Below the pieces are notes generated by a model. It was not told the origin of the DNA. It was given only the letters and a program-made list of their open reading frames with translations, and made no database searches. A DNA stretch of 43,657 bases, from the NCBI RefSeq assembly GCF_002086695.1, contig NZ_MVIH01000023.1, positions 1 to 43,657 on the forward strand, in the 5' to 3' direction. Source of the DNA: Mycolicibacterium rhodesiae. Lineage in GTDB: Bacteria; Actinomycetota; Actinomycetes; Mycobacteriales; Mycobacteriaceae. Position numbers and translations under genes: made by a program. Positions 9,456 through 16,771 of the stretch are shown piece after piece (the first letter of the stretch is position 1; each line of letters starts with the position of its first letter).

Positions 9456-9473
9456 TTCTCGTGTGCCGGAGAA
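9456..9473. promoter_or_regulatory. Second TTCTC/GAGAA dyad in tandem
   Basis: TTCTC and GAGAA separated by 8 bases, six bases after the first dyad. The 8-base spacer is one longer than in the other copies, so this may be a weaker accessory site for the same regulator. Confidence 0.4.
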
Positions 9474-9499
9474 AGGGTTTGGGTGGTTCTGGTCGCCGG

Positions 9500-10291
9500 T
9501 CAGGCGAATTCGACGTCCGACACCTTCAGCTGGTCGCCGTCGCGCTGCAGGCTGACCACGACCCGCCAAACCCGCGGCTGCTGATCCTCCTTGGGCGCAT
9601 CCGGTCCGGTGCGCTGTGAGGTGGCCGCGACCAGCACGGTGGCCGAATCCTTGTCCATCGACTCGACGGCGGTGTCATTGACGGTGACCTTGGTGACGAC
9701 CTTCGACTGCTGCATCGCCTTGATCAAATCGTCGGCGCCGTCCTCGAAATTGGCTTTGAACTTGCCCGTCGAGTCGTCGATGGCTCGCTGCACGCTCTCT
9801 TTGGCCTGATTGAAGTCCATCGACATCAGGTTCACCACGCCTTGGCGGGCTGCCGCGGAGAACTCGGCGGTGCGGTGCCGCTGTGCCTCGGCGTCCCGGT
9901 GTTGCCACACCATCCACCCGGTGCCGCCGAGTAAGCCGATGATCGCGAGGACGGCGACCGCCGCGGCGACGATCCTGCCCCAGGAGCGCCGCCGGCGTTT
10001 CTTTTCTGGTGCGGCAGCCGATTCGAGGTCGTCGGCAGGTGCGGGTTCGTCGTCTTCGGTGGCGTCGGCTTCGGCGTCGACGCTCTCGGGATCGGTCCCG
10101 GTCTGGGTCCCGGTCTCCGGGACTTCCGGCGACTCGTCGCGAGTCTCGGCCAGCTTGCGGCGCAATTCGTTTGCGCGGGCCCGGGCTGCCTCGGCCCGAG
10201 CCTCGGCCGCCGCTGCTGCAGCCTCCGCCGCCTCGGCGGAGTTCAGGTCGTCGGCGTCGGGAGCTTCGGATTCACGGTTGCCCGGCGGCAT
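9500..10291 (-). CDS. Mce-associated membrane protein
   Basis: 263 aa with the layout typical of proteins encoded beside mce operons. An Ala/Glu/Arg-rich, probably coiled-coil segment (about 18-48) and an acidic linker are followed by a basic cluster (KKRRRR, about 97-102), one transmembrane helix (about 105-129) and a C-terminal extracytoplasmic domain related to the nuclear-transport-factor-2-like fold of Mce-associated proteins. The ATG at 10291 is chosen because GAGGAGGG precedes it by 5-6 bases; the ATG at 10309 lies on the far side of that site. Thought to stabilise or assist Mce complexes. It stands alone on the minus strand, so regulation independent of mce is likely. Confidence 0.8.
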   Translation of the reverse strand: MPPGNRESEAPDADDLNSAEAAEAAAAAAEARAEAARARANELRRKLAETRDESPEVPETGTQTGTDPESVDAEADATEDDEPAPADDLESAAAPEKKRRRRSWGRIVAAAVAVLAIIGLLGGTGWMVWQHRDAEAQRHRTAEFSAAARQGVVNLMSMDFNQAKESVQRAIDDSTGKFKANFEDGADDLIKAMQQSKVVTKVTVNDTAVESMDKDSATVLVAATSQRTGPDAPKEDQQPRVWRVVVSLQRDGDQLKVSDVEFA

Positions 10292-10405
10292 GGGACCCTC
10301 CTCGTCCATCGCGGTCGCATGGCGACGCGCGACGCTAGCACTGCCGCCCAGCATTACACAGCGGCCAACCCGGTCTGTGGGAGGCGGGTTTTTCTTCCCG
10401 GTTTC

Positions 10406-10437
10406 TTCTTCAACGCCGGAGAATTCGGTTACCGAAT
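10406..10437. promoter_or_regulatory. GAGAAT half-site followed by a 15-bp palindrome
   Basis: A degenerate version of the recurring operator (TTCTTC-N7-GAGAAT, 10406-10424) overlaps a perfect inverted repeat ATTCGGT-T-ACCGAAT (10423-10437). Both lie just before the GTG at 10454 and in the divergent gap to the Mce-associated gene. The palindrome is a separate sequence and could bind a different protein. Confidence 0.4.
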
Positions 10438-10453
10438 ATGCGAGAGTGTTCGG

Positions 10454-10861
10454 GTGCGATCGACCGTGGCAGTTGTTGCTGCACTCATGGCGGCTGGAAT
10501 GTTGATGCCGGCGTCGGCGTCCGCGGATCCCGACGGGCCGCCGATCAACGCCAACGAATGCAATGACGCGTTCTGCACCCCGGGCATCACGCCGGGTGTC
10601 GAACTCGGTGCCCCGTGCAGCAATACGACGTACTACGTGTTCGGCGTCGATACGCGCAACAACTGGGGCCGGTTGATCTTCTGCGGCTCGCCGCGGCGCT
10701 ACGAGCCGCGGTATTTCCGGTCGCCGCCGATGGTGGGCGTCAAGAATCTGAACGCCGACTGCGTGGGCTATGAGAACTCCGTCGCGCAGGCTCCCGACGG
10801 GATGTTTTTGACCTGCGTCGCGGCCGGCGGGCGGACCCGCTGGGTGCAGGGCGACGCCTGA
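10454..10861 (+). CDS. Small secreted protein of unknown function
   Basis: 135 aa from a GTG; it has only a weak purine stretch (GAGAG) upstream, and no in-frame ATG fits a signal peptide. Signal peptide about 1-27, cleavage near ASASA|DP. The mature part has about six Cys (NECNDAFCTPG, GAPCSN, IFCG, DCVG, LTCV), suggesting a small disulfide-stabilised protein. No family with known function recognised. Convergent with the P450 gene, 23 bases between the stops. Confidence 0.7.
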   Translation: MRSTVAVVAALMAAGMLMPASASADPDGPPINANECNDAFCTPGITPGVELGAPCSNTTYYVFGVDTRNNWGRLIFCGSPRRYEPRYFRSPPMVGVKNLNADCVGYENSVAQAPDGMFLTCVAAGGRTRWVQGDA

Positions 10862-10884
10862 GCGCTGCCCCGACACCGGCGAGG

Positions 10885-12162
10885 TCAGCCCCTGCCGGTG
10901 AACCGGACGTGGATGTCGGCCAGCCCGCGCAGGATGTACGTGGGCTCGTAGTTGTACCGGCGGTCCCCGGCCGGGCCGTGGAACTCCTCGTCGATGGTGA
11001 TCTCGCCCATCCGGTCCAACATGCGTTCCAGCGAGACCCGTCCCTCCACCCGCGCCAGCGGTGCGCCGGGGCAGGAGTGGGCGCCACGGCCGAACGCGAT
11101 GTGCTCGCGGACGTTGGGCCTGCGGACCTGGAATTCATGCGGGTCGGTGAATCGCCGCGGATCTCGGTTGACCGCCCCGGGCAACACCATGACGACGGTG
11201 CCGGCTTTGATGTTCATGCCGCCGAGCGTGGTGCTCCGGCGAGCCAGTCGGGAATCACTCTTGACCGGGCTTTCCAGCCGCAGTGACTCCTCGACGAAGG
11301 TCGGGATCAAGCTGCGGTCCTCGCGCAGCGCCTGCTGCAGGTCGGGCCGCTCCACCAGAGCTTTGATGGCCGCGGACAACAGCTTGGCGGTGGTTTCCTG
11401 GCCGGCGGCGAACAGGAACGTCGCGGTCCGGACCACGTCGATGATCTCGGGGGTCGACCCGTCCGGGTACTTCGCGCTCGCCAGATCGGTGAGGACGTCC
11501 TCGCGGGGATTGCGGCGACGCTCCTCGAGGTAGGCGCTGAACTTCTCGTCGAGGAACTCCAGCGGGTTGAGCCCCATCTTCTCGTGGTCGAGCGACCCCA
11601 CCCGGGCGCCGGGCCGATCGGCGCCGAGCACCGTGCGGAATTCCTTATGGTCCTCTTCGGGCACGCCGAGCAGGTCGGCAATCACCAACAGCGAGAACGG
11701 TTTTGCGTACTCGGCCAGGAACTCACTGTGGCCGAGGGCGAGGAACTCGTCGAGCTGGCGGTCGGCCAGCCGCCACATGAAGTCCTCGTTCTCCTTGAGG
11801 CGCTTGGGGGTCAGCAGCCTGCTGAGCAACGAGCGCGCCCTGGTGTGGTCGGGCGGGTCCATCGTCACCATGTGCTCGTACATGGGGAATTGGTTGCGGT
11901 GTGCGTCGATCGCAGCGTTCAGGTCGTCGCCGTCGGGGGTGAAGGGCAGTGGCGGGAAGGGGCCGCCGAGGGCCACGATGTTGGAGAAGTCCTCGGGATT
12001 CTTGTAGACCTCGAGGGCTTCCTCGTATCCGGTGATGGCGACGAATCCGTGCGGCTCGAGTCGCAATACCGGGCTCTGCTCACGCAGATAGTCGTAGTAC
12101 GGGTACGGGTCGGGAACCAGCGACTGATCGGTGAGGAAGTCAACGGCGGCGAAATCGGTCAT
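10885..12162 (-). CDS. Cytochrome P450
   Basis: 425-aa class I bacterial P450, a soluble monooxygenase that needs ferredoxin and a reductase supplied from elsewhere. Visible hallmarks: I-helix oxygen-binding AAGQETT (about 252-258), ExxR in EESLR (about 292-295), and heme loop FGRGAHSCPG (about 357-366) with Cys364 as the heme ligand. Start ATG preceded by GGAGGAAA at about 10 bases. The TetR gene at 12303 is transcribed away from it across a 140-bp gap, which makes that regulator the natural candidate for controlling it. The CYP family and substrate cannot be assigned by eye; mycobacterial relatives often oxidise lipids, steroids or terpenes. Confidence 0.95.
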   Translation of the reverse strand: MTDFAAVDFLTDQSLVPDPYPYYDYLREQSPVLRLEPHGFVAITGYEEALEVYKNPEDFSNIVALGGPFPPLPFTPDGDDLNAAIDAHRNQFPMYEHMVTMDPPDHTRARSLLSRLLTPKRLKENEDFMWRLADRQLDEFLALGHSEFLAEYAKPFSLLVIADLLGVPEEDHKEFRTVLGADRPGARVGSLDHEKMGLNPLEFLDEKFSAYLEERRRNPREDVLTDLASAKYPDGSTPEIIDVVRTATFLFAAGQETTAKLLSAAIKALVERPDLQQALREDRSLIPTFVEESLRLESPVKSDSRLARRSTTLGGMNIKAGTVVMVLPGAVNRDPRRFTDPHEFQVRRPNVREHIAFGRGAHSCPGAPLARVEGRVSLERMLDRMGEITIDEEFHGPAGDRRYNYEPTYILRGLADIHVRFTGRG

Positions 12163-12302
12163 GCGTGTTATTTCCTCCCAGCGGGCTGATTGCTGTGCAC
12201 CTGCTTAGCATGGCGTAAAGTGCGTGGTCAAGGCTGGATCGCATCGGCCCACGTACTATCGGCGTGTTCAATCGGCGGTTGTGGACAGAGCAGAGGTGGC
12301 AC

Positions 12303-12989
12303 ATGGCATCGGCGCGGCGGATCGGTGCGCCCGACGCGAAGAATCGCGCGGTGCTGTTGGACGCCGCTGAACAGCTGCTGATCGAAGAGGGCTACGCGGC
12401 GGTGACCTCACGGCGGGTCGCCGAGAAGGCGGGACTCAAGCCGCAACTGGTCCACTACTACTTCCGCACGATGGACGACCTGTTCCTGGAGATCTTCCGC
12501 CGCTACGCCGATCAAGGCATGGAAGCCCACCGGGTGGCGCTGGCCTCTCCGCAACCGTTGTGGGCGCTCTGGCGCTTCGGGATCAACCCCGACGCCAGCC
12601 GTCTGACGATGGAGATGGCGGCGCTGGCCAATCATCGCAAGGCGCTGCGCACCGAGATGTCGCGATACGCCGAGCTCTTCCGCGAGCAGCAGCGGGAAGT
12701 GTTCGTGACCGCCTTGGACCGGCACGGGGTGCTGCCCAGTGAAGTGCCGCCGGTGGTCTGGTCGATCCTGCTGACCGGCCTGTCGACGGTGGTGATGCTG
12801 GGCGAGGCGCTCGGCGTGACCGCGGGCCACGCGGAGACCATGGAACTGGTCGAGCGCTATCTCACGCTGATGGAAGGTCCGCCGCAGCCGGTGGACGACT
12901 CAGCTCACCAGTGGCGCAGCGAGCAGAGCGCGCCCTTGGGCCCGGAGTTCTCCGCGACGACGACGCCGTCGACCGCAAGCACGCAGTGA
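12303..12989 (+). CDS. TetR-family transcriptional regulator
   Basis: 228 aa. The N-terminal DNA-binding domain has its helix-turn-helix at about 34-54 (VTSRRVAEKAGLKPQLVHYY). The C-terminal ligand domain has no recognised ligand class. ATG 12303 has GAGGTGG 5-6 bases upstream; a frame start at 12264 has none. It diverges from the P450 gene and may control it. Oddly, the last ~28 codons run antisense into the conserved 3' end of the gene at 12905-13318 (85-bp overlap), so this tail is probably not conserved in relatives. Confidence 0.9.
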   Translation: MASARRIGAPDAKNRAVLLDAAEQLLIEEGYAAVTSRRVAEKAGLKPQLVHYYFRTMDDLFLEIFRRYADQGMEAHRVALASPQPLWALWRFGINPDASRLTMEMAALANHRKALRTEMSRYAELFREQQREVFVTALDRHGVLPSEVPPVVWSILLTGLSTVVMLGEALGVTAGHAETMELVERYLTLMEGPPQPVDDSAHQWRSEQSAPLGPEFSATTTPSTASTQ

Positions 12990-13318
12990 ACGTTCGGCGG
13001 GGTGGGCGATAGCCCGCTGGTGGCCGCCACCATCGCCCACTCGTCGGGGTTCGCCAACTGGACGTTGAGCACCCACTTCTTGGTGGGACCGATGTCCGCC
13101 TCGACCTTCGGGCTGAACACATAGGGGTCGTGGCTGTAGTCCGACCAGTTCGCCGGTTCGGTGTCCCGGTAGTAGATGTCGGCGGCCCGGAACGGCAGCT
13201 CGGAGAACACGCTGTAGGTGACTTGGTGTAGCGGCTCTTCGGCGCCGGCGGGAGCCGACGAACCGGCGACGCACACCGCAGCCACTGCAACCGCAGAACA
13301 CATCCGGACAAAGCGCAT
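12905..13318 (-). CDS. Small exported protein, paralogue of 8442-8906
   Basis: 137 aa with a signal peptide ending near APAGA|EE (about residue 27). The mature region carries ADIYYRDTEPANWSDYSHD, a GPTKKWVLNVQL block and the ending AVDGVVVAENSGPKGALCSL. Apart from the signal peptide and linker these match the product at 8442-8906 nearly block for block, so the two are paralogues about 4.4 kb apart. The Pro-rich linker of the other copy is missing. The fold may resemble the MmpS soluble domain (inference). Its 3' end overlaps the TetR gene by 85 bp on the opposite strand, and its 5' side faces the thiolase promoter. Confidence 0.82.
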   Translation of the reverse strand: MRFVRMCSAVAVAAVCVAGSSAPAGAEEPLHQVTYSVFSELPFRAADIYYRDTEPANWSDYSHDPYVFSPKVEADIGPTKKWVLNVQLANPDEWAMVAATSGLSPTPPNVHCVLAVDGVVVAENSGPKGALCSLRHW

Positions 13319-13397
13319 GGCTCAGTTTGGCATGGGAAAGTCCGCACCGGCGCCGGTTTCCTTGTGTGCGGGACCCTTCTATGCAACAGTGCGCCTA

Positions 13398-13425
13398 GAG
13401 AACTATATTCTCGCTTTCGGCGAAG
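13398..13425. promoter_or_regulatory. Promoter/operator region of the thiolase operon
   Basis: GAGAA-CTATA-TTCTC (13398-13412) is an inverted repeat. ATTCTCGCTTT (13407-13417) is an 11-mer that also occurs, on the other strand, at 19963-19973 and 34257-34267. TATATT at 13404-13409 would serve as a -10 box, placing transcription initiation near 13416 and translation at 13452. The right arm GCGAAG is a poor match to GAGAAT, so one half-site is strong. Confidence 0.5.
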
Positions 13426-13451
13426 CCGCATTCCCAGTAAGGGGGCCGACC

Positions 13452-14681
13452 ATCAGAGACGCGCTCATCCTGGACGCGGTGCGCACCCCACGCGGCCGGG
13501 GCCGCCCCGGCGGCGCGCTGCACGGTATCCATCCGCAGGATCTGTTGGCGCAGTGCCTCACCGCGACGGTCGACCGGCTGGGCTTCGATCCCGCGGCCGT
13601 CGACGACGTGATCGCCGGCAACGGAATCTTGGCGGGGGAGCACGGGGATGACATCGCCAGGCTGTCGCTGCTGTTGGCCGGGTGGCCGCAGACGGTCCCC
13701 GGGATGACATTGAACCGGTTCTGTGGATCCGGACAACAGGCCGTCACGGTGGCGGCCGCCGGGATCGCCGGCGGCCAACAGGATTTGGTGGTGGCCGGCG
13801 GCGTGGAATCGATGTCACGCTGGAACGTCAGCGTCGGGGCGCCGACGATCGACGGTGCGAATCCGGCGTTCCGTCGGCTGTATCCGACCGTGCCGCAGGG
13901 TGTTTCGGCTGACTTGATCGCCTCGCTGGAAGGATTCGGCAGAGCGGATGTCGACGCGTTCGCGGTCACCAGCCAGGACCGGGCCGCAGCGGCGATCGCG
14001 GGCGGATACTTCGACCGGTCGATCATCGCGGTGCTGGGTCCTGATGGAGAGATCGTTGCGGACTCCGACGAGCACCCTCGGCCGGGAACGACAGTGGAAA
14101 CGTTGGCCAAGCTGCCGCCCGCCTTCGACCGGATGGGCGCAGCGAGCCTTGACGGTGACGACCTCAGCTTCGACGAGATCTGTTTGAGCCGTTACCCCGA
14201 TGTGGCGCGCATCGACCATGTGCACCATGCCGGTAACTCGTCAGGTGTTGTCGACGGTGCCGCGCTGGTGACGCTGGCGTCCGCGGAGTGGGCGCGGGCC
14301 CAGGGGGCGGCGCCGCGGGCACGGATTCGGGCCGCCGCTGCCATCGGCAGCGAGCCGGTCATCATGCTCACCGCGCCCGGTCCGGCCGCCGAGCGCTGCC
14401 TTTCCAAAGCCGGCATGACCGTCGGCGACGTGGACCTGTGGGAGATCAACGAGGCCTTTGCCGCGGTGCCGCTGAAGACGATTCGTGATCTGGGCCTGGA
14501 TCCGGAACGGGTCAACGTCAACGGCGGAGCGATCGCGCTCGGACATCCGATAGGTGCGACCGGGGCGATGTTGATCGGCACCCTGCTCGACGAGTTGGAG
14601 CGCCGCGACCTCAACACCGGCTTGGTCACCATGTGTACCGGCGGTGGGATGGGTACGGCGACCATCATCGAGCGAGTCTGA
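13452..14681 (+). CDS. Thiolase (acetyl-CoA acyltransferase, FadA family)
   Basis: 409-aa thiolase that would cleave 3-ketoacyl-CoA with CoA as the last step of a beta-oxidation round. Catalytic residues are in place: nucleophile Cys91 (NRFCGSGQQAV), His365 (GGAIALGHPIGATGA) and Cys395 (MCTGGGMG), plus NEAFA at 333-337. The best start is an unusual ATC codon at 13452: homologues typically begin M-R-D-A, and AAGGGGG lies about 6 bases upstream. The alternative GTG at 13389 would place the promoter and operator inside the gene. First gene of an operon with the crotonase and FadE that follow. Confidence 0.93.
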   Translation: MRDALILDAVRTPRGRGRPGGALHGIHPQDLLAQCLTATVDRLGFDPAAVDDVIAGNGILAGEHGDDIARLSLLLAGWPQTVPGMTLNRFCGSGQQAVTVAAAGIAGGQQDLVVAGGVESMSRWNVSVGAPTIDGANPAFRRLYPTVPQGVSADLIASLEGFGRADVDAFAVTSQDRAAAAIAGGYFDRSIIAVLGPDGEIVADSDEHPRPGTTVETLAKLPPAFDRMGAASLDGDDLSFDEICLSRYPDVARIDHVHHAGNSSGVVDGAALVTLASAEWARAQGAAPRARIRAAAAIGSEPVIMLTAPGPAAERCLSKAGMTVGDVDLWEINEAFAAVPLKTIRDLGLDPERVNVNGGAIALGHPIGATGAMLIGTLLDELERRDLNTGLVTMCTGGGMGTATIIERV

Positions 14682-15454
14682 TGACCGAGACGCTCGAGTT
14701 CGAGACGCCCGCCCGAGGCGTCGTGCTGATCCGGCTCAATCGCCCGAAGCAACTCAACGCGATCAACGAGGTGATGCGCGACGAGCTTGCGCGCACCCTG
14801 GCCTCGGTGGCGCGGGACACGTCGGCGCACGCGGTGGTGATCACCGGCGCCGGTCGCGGATTCTGTTCCGGTATCGACATCCGTGACTTCGGCCCGGGCA
14901 TGCTCGACGCCAACGCTCCCGCCATCGACCGGCTCCGGTTCCAGGAGGCGATGGCGGGACTGGTGCGTGCGGTCGCAGACCTGCCGCAGCCGGTGATCGC
15001 GGCGGTCAACGGCGCGTGTGTGGGCGCCGGCTTGGCACTGAGCCTGGCGGCCGACATCCGGATCTGTTCCACTGCAGCCACCTTCGGGAATGCGGCGATC
15101 CTGCTCGGTTTGTCCGGCGCGGAGATGGGGATGAGCTACCACCTGCCCCGCATCGTCGGGGCCGGGGTCGCCGCGGATTGGATGCTCACCGGGCGCACCG
15201 TGTCTGCCGAGGAGGCGGACCGTCGCGGCCTGGTCAGCCAACTGGTGGAGCCCGAGAAGCTTGTCGAGCGATCCGTCGACATCGCCCGGGGGGTTGCCGA
15301 ATTGGCGCCGTTCGGTGTTCAGCTGACCAAGCGGGCGCTGCAAGTCAACGTAGCCGCCGCGGGGCTCGGCCCGGCGCTGGAGCTGGAGAACCGCAATCAG
15401 GTTCTCAGCCACGCCACCGACGACGCGGCAGCCCGCAGATCAACCTGGTCGTAA
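14681..15454 (+). CDS. Crotonase-family protein (EchA-type) lacking both hydratase glutamates
   Basis: 257 aa with the crotonase fold: oxyanion-hole segments ITGAGRGFCSGIDIRDF (about 55-70) and AAVNGACVGAGLALSLAADI (107-126). By alignment to rat enoyl-CoA hydratase, the two catalytic glutamates (Glu144, Glu164) correspond here to Ala119 and Ala139; a glutamate is present at 148 (GLSGAEMG). A simple hydratase reaction is therefore doubtful; isomerase, hydrolase or another crotonase chemistry is possible. The ATG shares one base with the thiolase stop (TGATG), so the two are coupled. Probably acts on the same CoA ester pathway as its neighbours. Confidence 0.9.
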   Translation: MTETLEFETPARGVVLIRLNRPKQLNAINEVMRDELARTLASVARDTSAHAVVITGAGRGFCSGIDIRDFGPGMLDANAPAIDRLRFQEAMAGLVRAVADLPQPVIAAVNGACVGAGLALSLAADIRICSTAATFGNAAILLGLSGAEMGMSYHLPRIVGAGVAADWMLTGRTVSAEEADRRGLVSQLVEPEKLVERSVDIARGVAELAPFGVQLTKRALQVNVAAAGLGPALELENRNQVLSHATDDAAARRSTWS

Positions 15455-15472
15455 GTGGAAGGGACGAAACAC

Positions 15473-16771
15473 ATGTCGTGGGATTTCTCCACCGATCCGG
15501 AGTGGGCGGATCAACTGAAGTGGGTCGAGGAGTTCGTGCGCTCGGAGTGCGAGCCGATCGACTACATCGTCAAAGAATCCCATGACCTGACCGACCCGGT
15601 GCGTCAGGCGCTGATTCCGCCGCTGCAGCAGATCGTCAAAGACCGCGGCCTGTGGGCCACTCACCTCGGCCCGCATCTCGGCGGCCCGGGCTACGGCCAG
15701 GTGAAGCTGGCACTACTCAACGAGATCCTCGGCCGGTCGGAATGCGCACCGATAGTGTTCGGCTCGCAGGCGCCCGACTCGGGCAACAGTGAGATCCTCG
15801 CCCACTACGGCACGCCGGAACTCAAGGAGCGCTACCTCGAGCCACTTTTGGACAACCGCATCATCTCGTGTTTCTCGATGACCGAACCGCAGGGCGGCGC
15901 GGACCCCAAGATCTTCGAGACCACCGCTGTACAAGATGGCGACCACTGGGTCATCAACGGCGAGAAGTGGTATTCGTCGTTCGCGTCGAAGGCATCGTTC
16001 ATCATCGTGATGGCGATGACGGACCCGGATGCCGCTCCGTACGAGCGGTATTCGATGTTCGTGCTGCCCGGCGCCACCCCGGGGATCAATGTTCTGCGTG
16101 ATGTCGGGCTGGGGTACCAGCCGCTCGGGGGCGGCGGCCGCGAGGGTTACGTACGGTACGAGAACGTACGGGTGCCCGCCGATCACATGCTCGGCCCGCG
16201 CGGTGGCGCGTTCGTGGTCGCGCAAACCCGTCTGGGCGGCGGCCGGATTCACCACGCGATGCGCACCGTCGGCCTGGTGCGGCGGATCTTCGACATGATC
16301 TGTGAGCGGGCCGTGTCGCGCTACACCCAGGGCAGTGTGCTGGCGGACAAGCAGATGGTGCAGGAGATGGTCGCCGACTCCTGGATGGAGATCGAGGCAT
16401 TCCGGCTGCTGACCTTGCAGACCGCGTGGAAGATCGACCAGTACAACGACTACAAGGCGGTGCGAGCCGACATCTCGGCCGTCAAGGCGATGATGCAGAA
16501 GGTGTTGCACGACGTCTCGGCACGCGCGCTCCAGATTCACGGTTCGCTGGGCACCAGCCACGAGATGCCGTTTGTGCAATACCTGACCGAGTCGTTCGTG
16601 CTGGGGCTCGCCGACGGGCCGACCGAGGTCCACAAGGTGACCTTGGCCCGGCTGCTCCTCAAAAACCGCGAACCTGCGCCGGACTTGTTCCCCTCGGAGC
16701 ACCTGCTGCGGTTGCGTGCCGCTGCCGAGGACAAGTTCGCCGACCGGCTGGCCGGCATTCCGCGCGGCTAG
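15473..16771 (+). CDS. Acyl-CoA dehydrogenase (FadE, ACAD10/11-like)
   Basis: 432-aa FAD-dependent acyl-CoA dehydrogenase. Visible: the flavin/substrate segment FSMTEPQGGAD (about 134-144), WVINGEKWYSS (about 159-169), and the C-terminal block QIHGSLGTSHEMPFVQYLTE with DGPTEVHKVTLARLLL. The ending resembles the ACAD10/11 branch rather than classical medium-chain enzymes. ATG 15473 follows GGAAGGG; a GTG at 15455 would lie on the ribosome site. Third gene of the thiolase operon. Its stop and that of the convergent HNH gene share the tetramer CTAG. Confidence 0.93.
   Translation: MSWDFSTDPEWADQLKWVEEFVRSECEPIDYIVKESHDLTDPVRQALIPPLQQIVKDRGLWATHLGPHLGGPGYGQVKLALLNEILGRSECAPIVFGSQAPDSGNSEILAHYGTPELKERYLEPLLDNRIISCFSMTEPQGGADPKIFETTAVQDGDHWVINGEKWYSSFASKASFIIVMAMTDPDAAPYERYSMFVLPGATPGINVLRDVGLGYQPLGGGGREGYVRYENVRVPADHMLGPRGGAFVVAQTRLGGGRIHHAMRTVGLVRRIFDMICERAVSRYTQGSVLADKQMVQEMVADSWMEIEAFRLLTLQTAWKIDQYNDYKAVRADISAVKAMMQKVLHDVSARALQIHGSLGTSHEMPFVQYLTESFVLGLADGPTEVHKVTLARLLLKNREPAPDLFPSEHLLRLRAAAEDKFADRLAGIPRG

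Noticed and set aside
13218..13451. N-terminal extension of the thiolase
   Set aside because: The frame is open upstream but overlaps the oppositely transcribed exported-protein gene and contains the promoter and operator; homologues start at the 13452 position.
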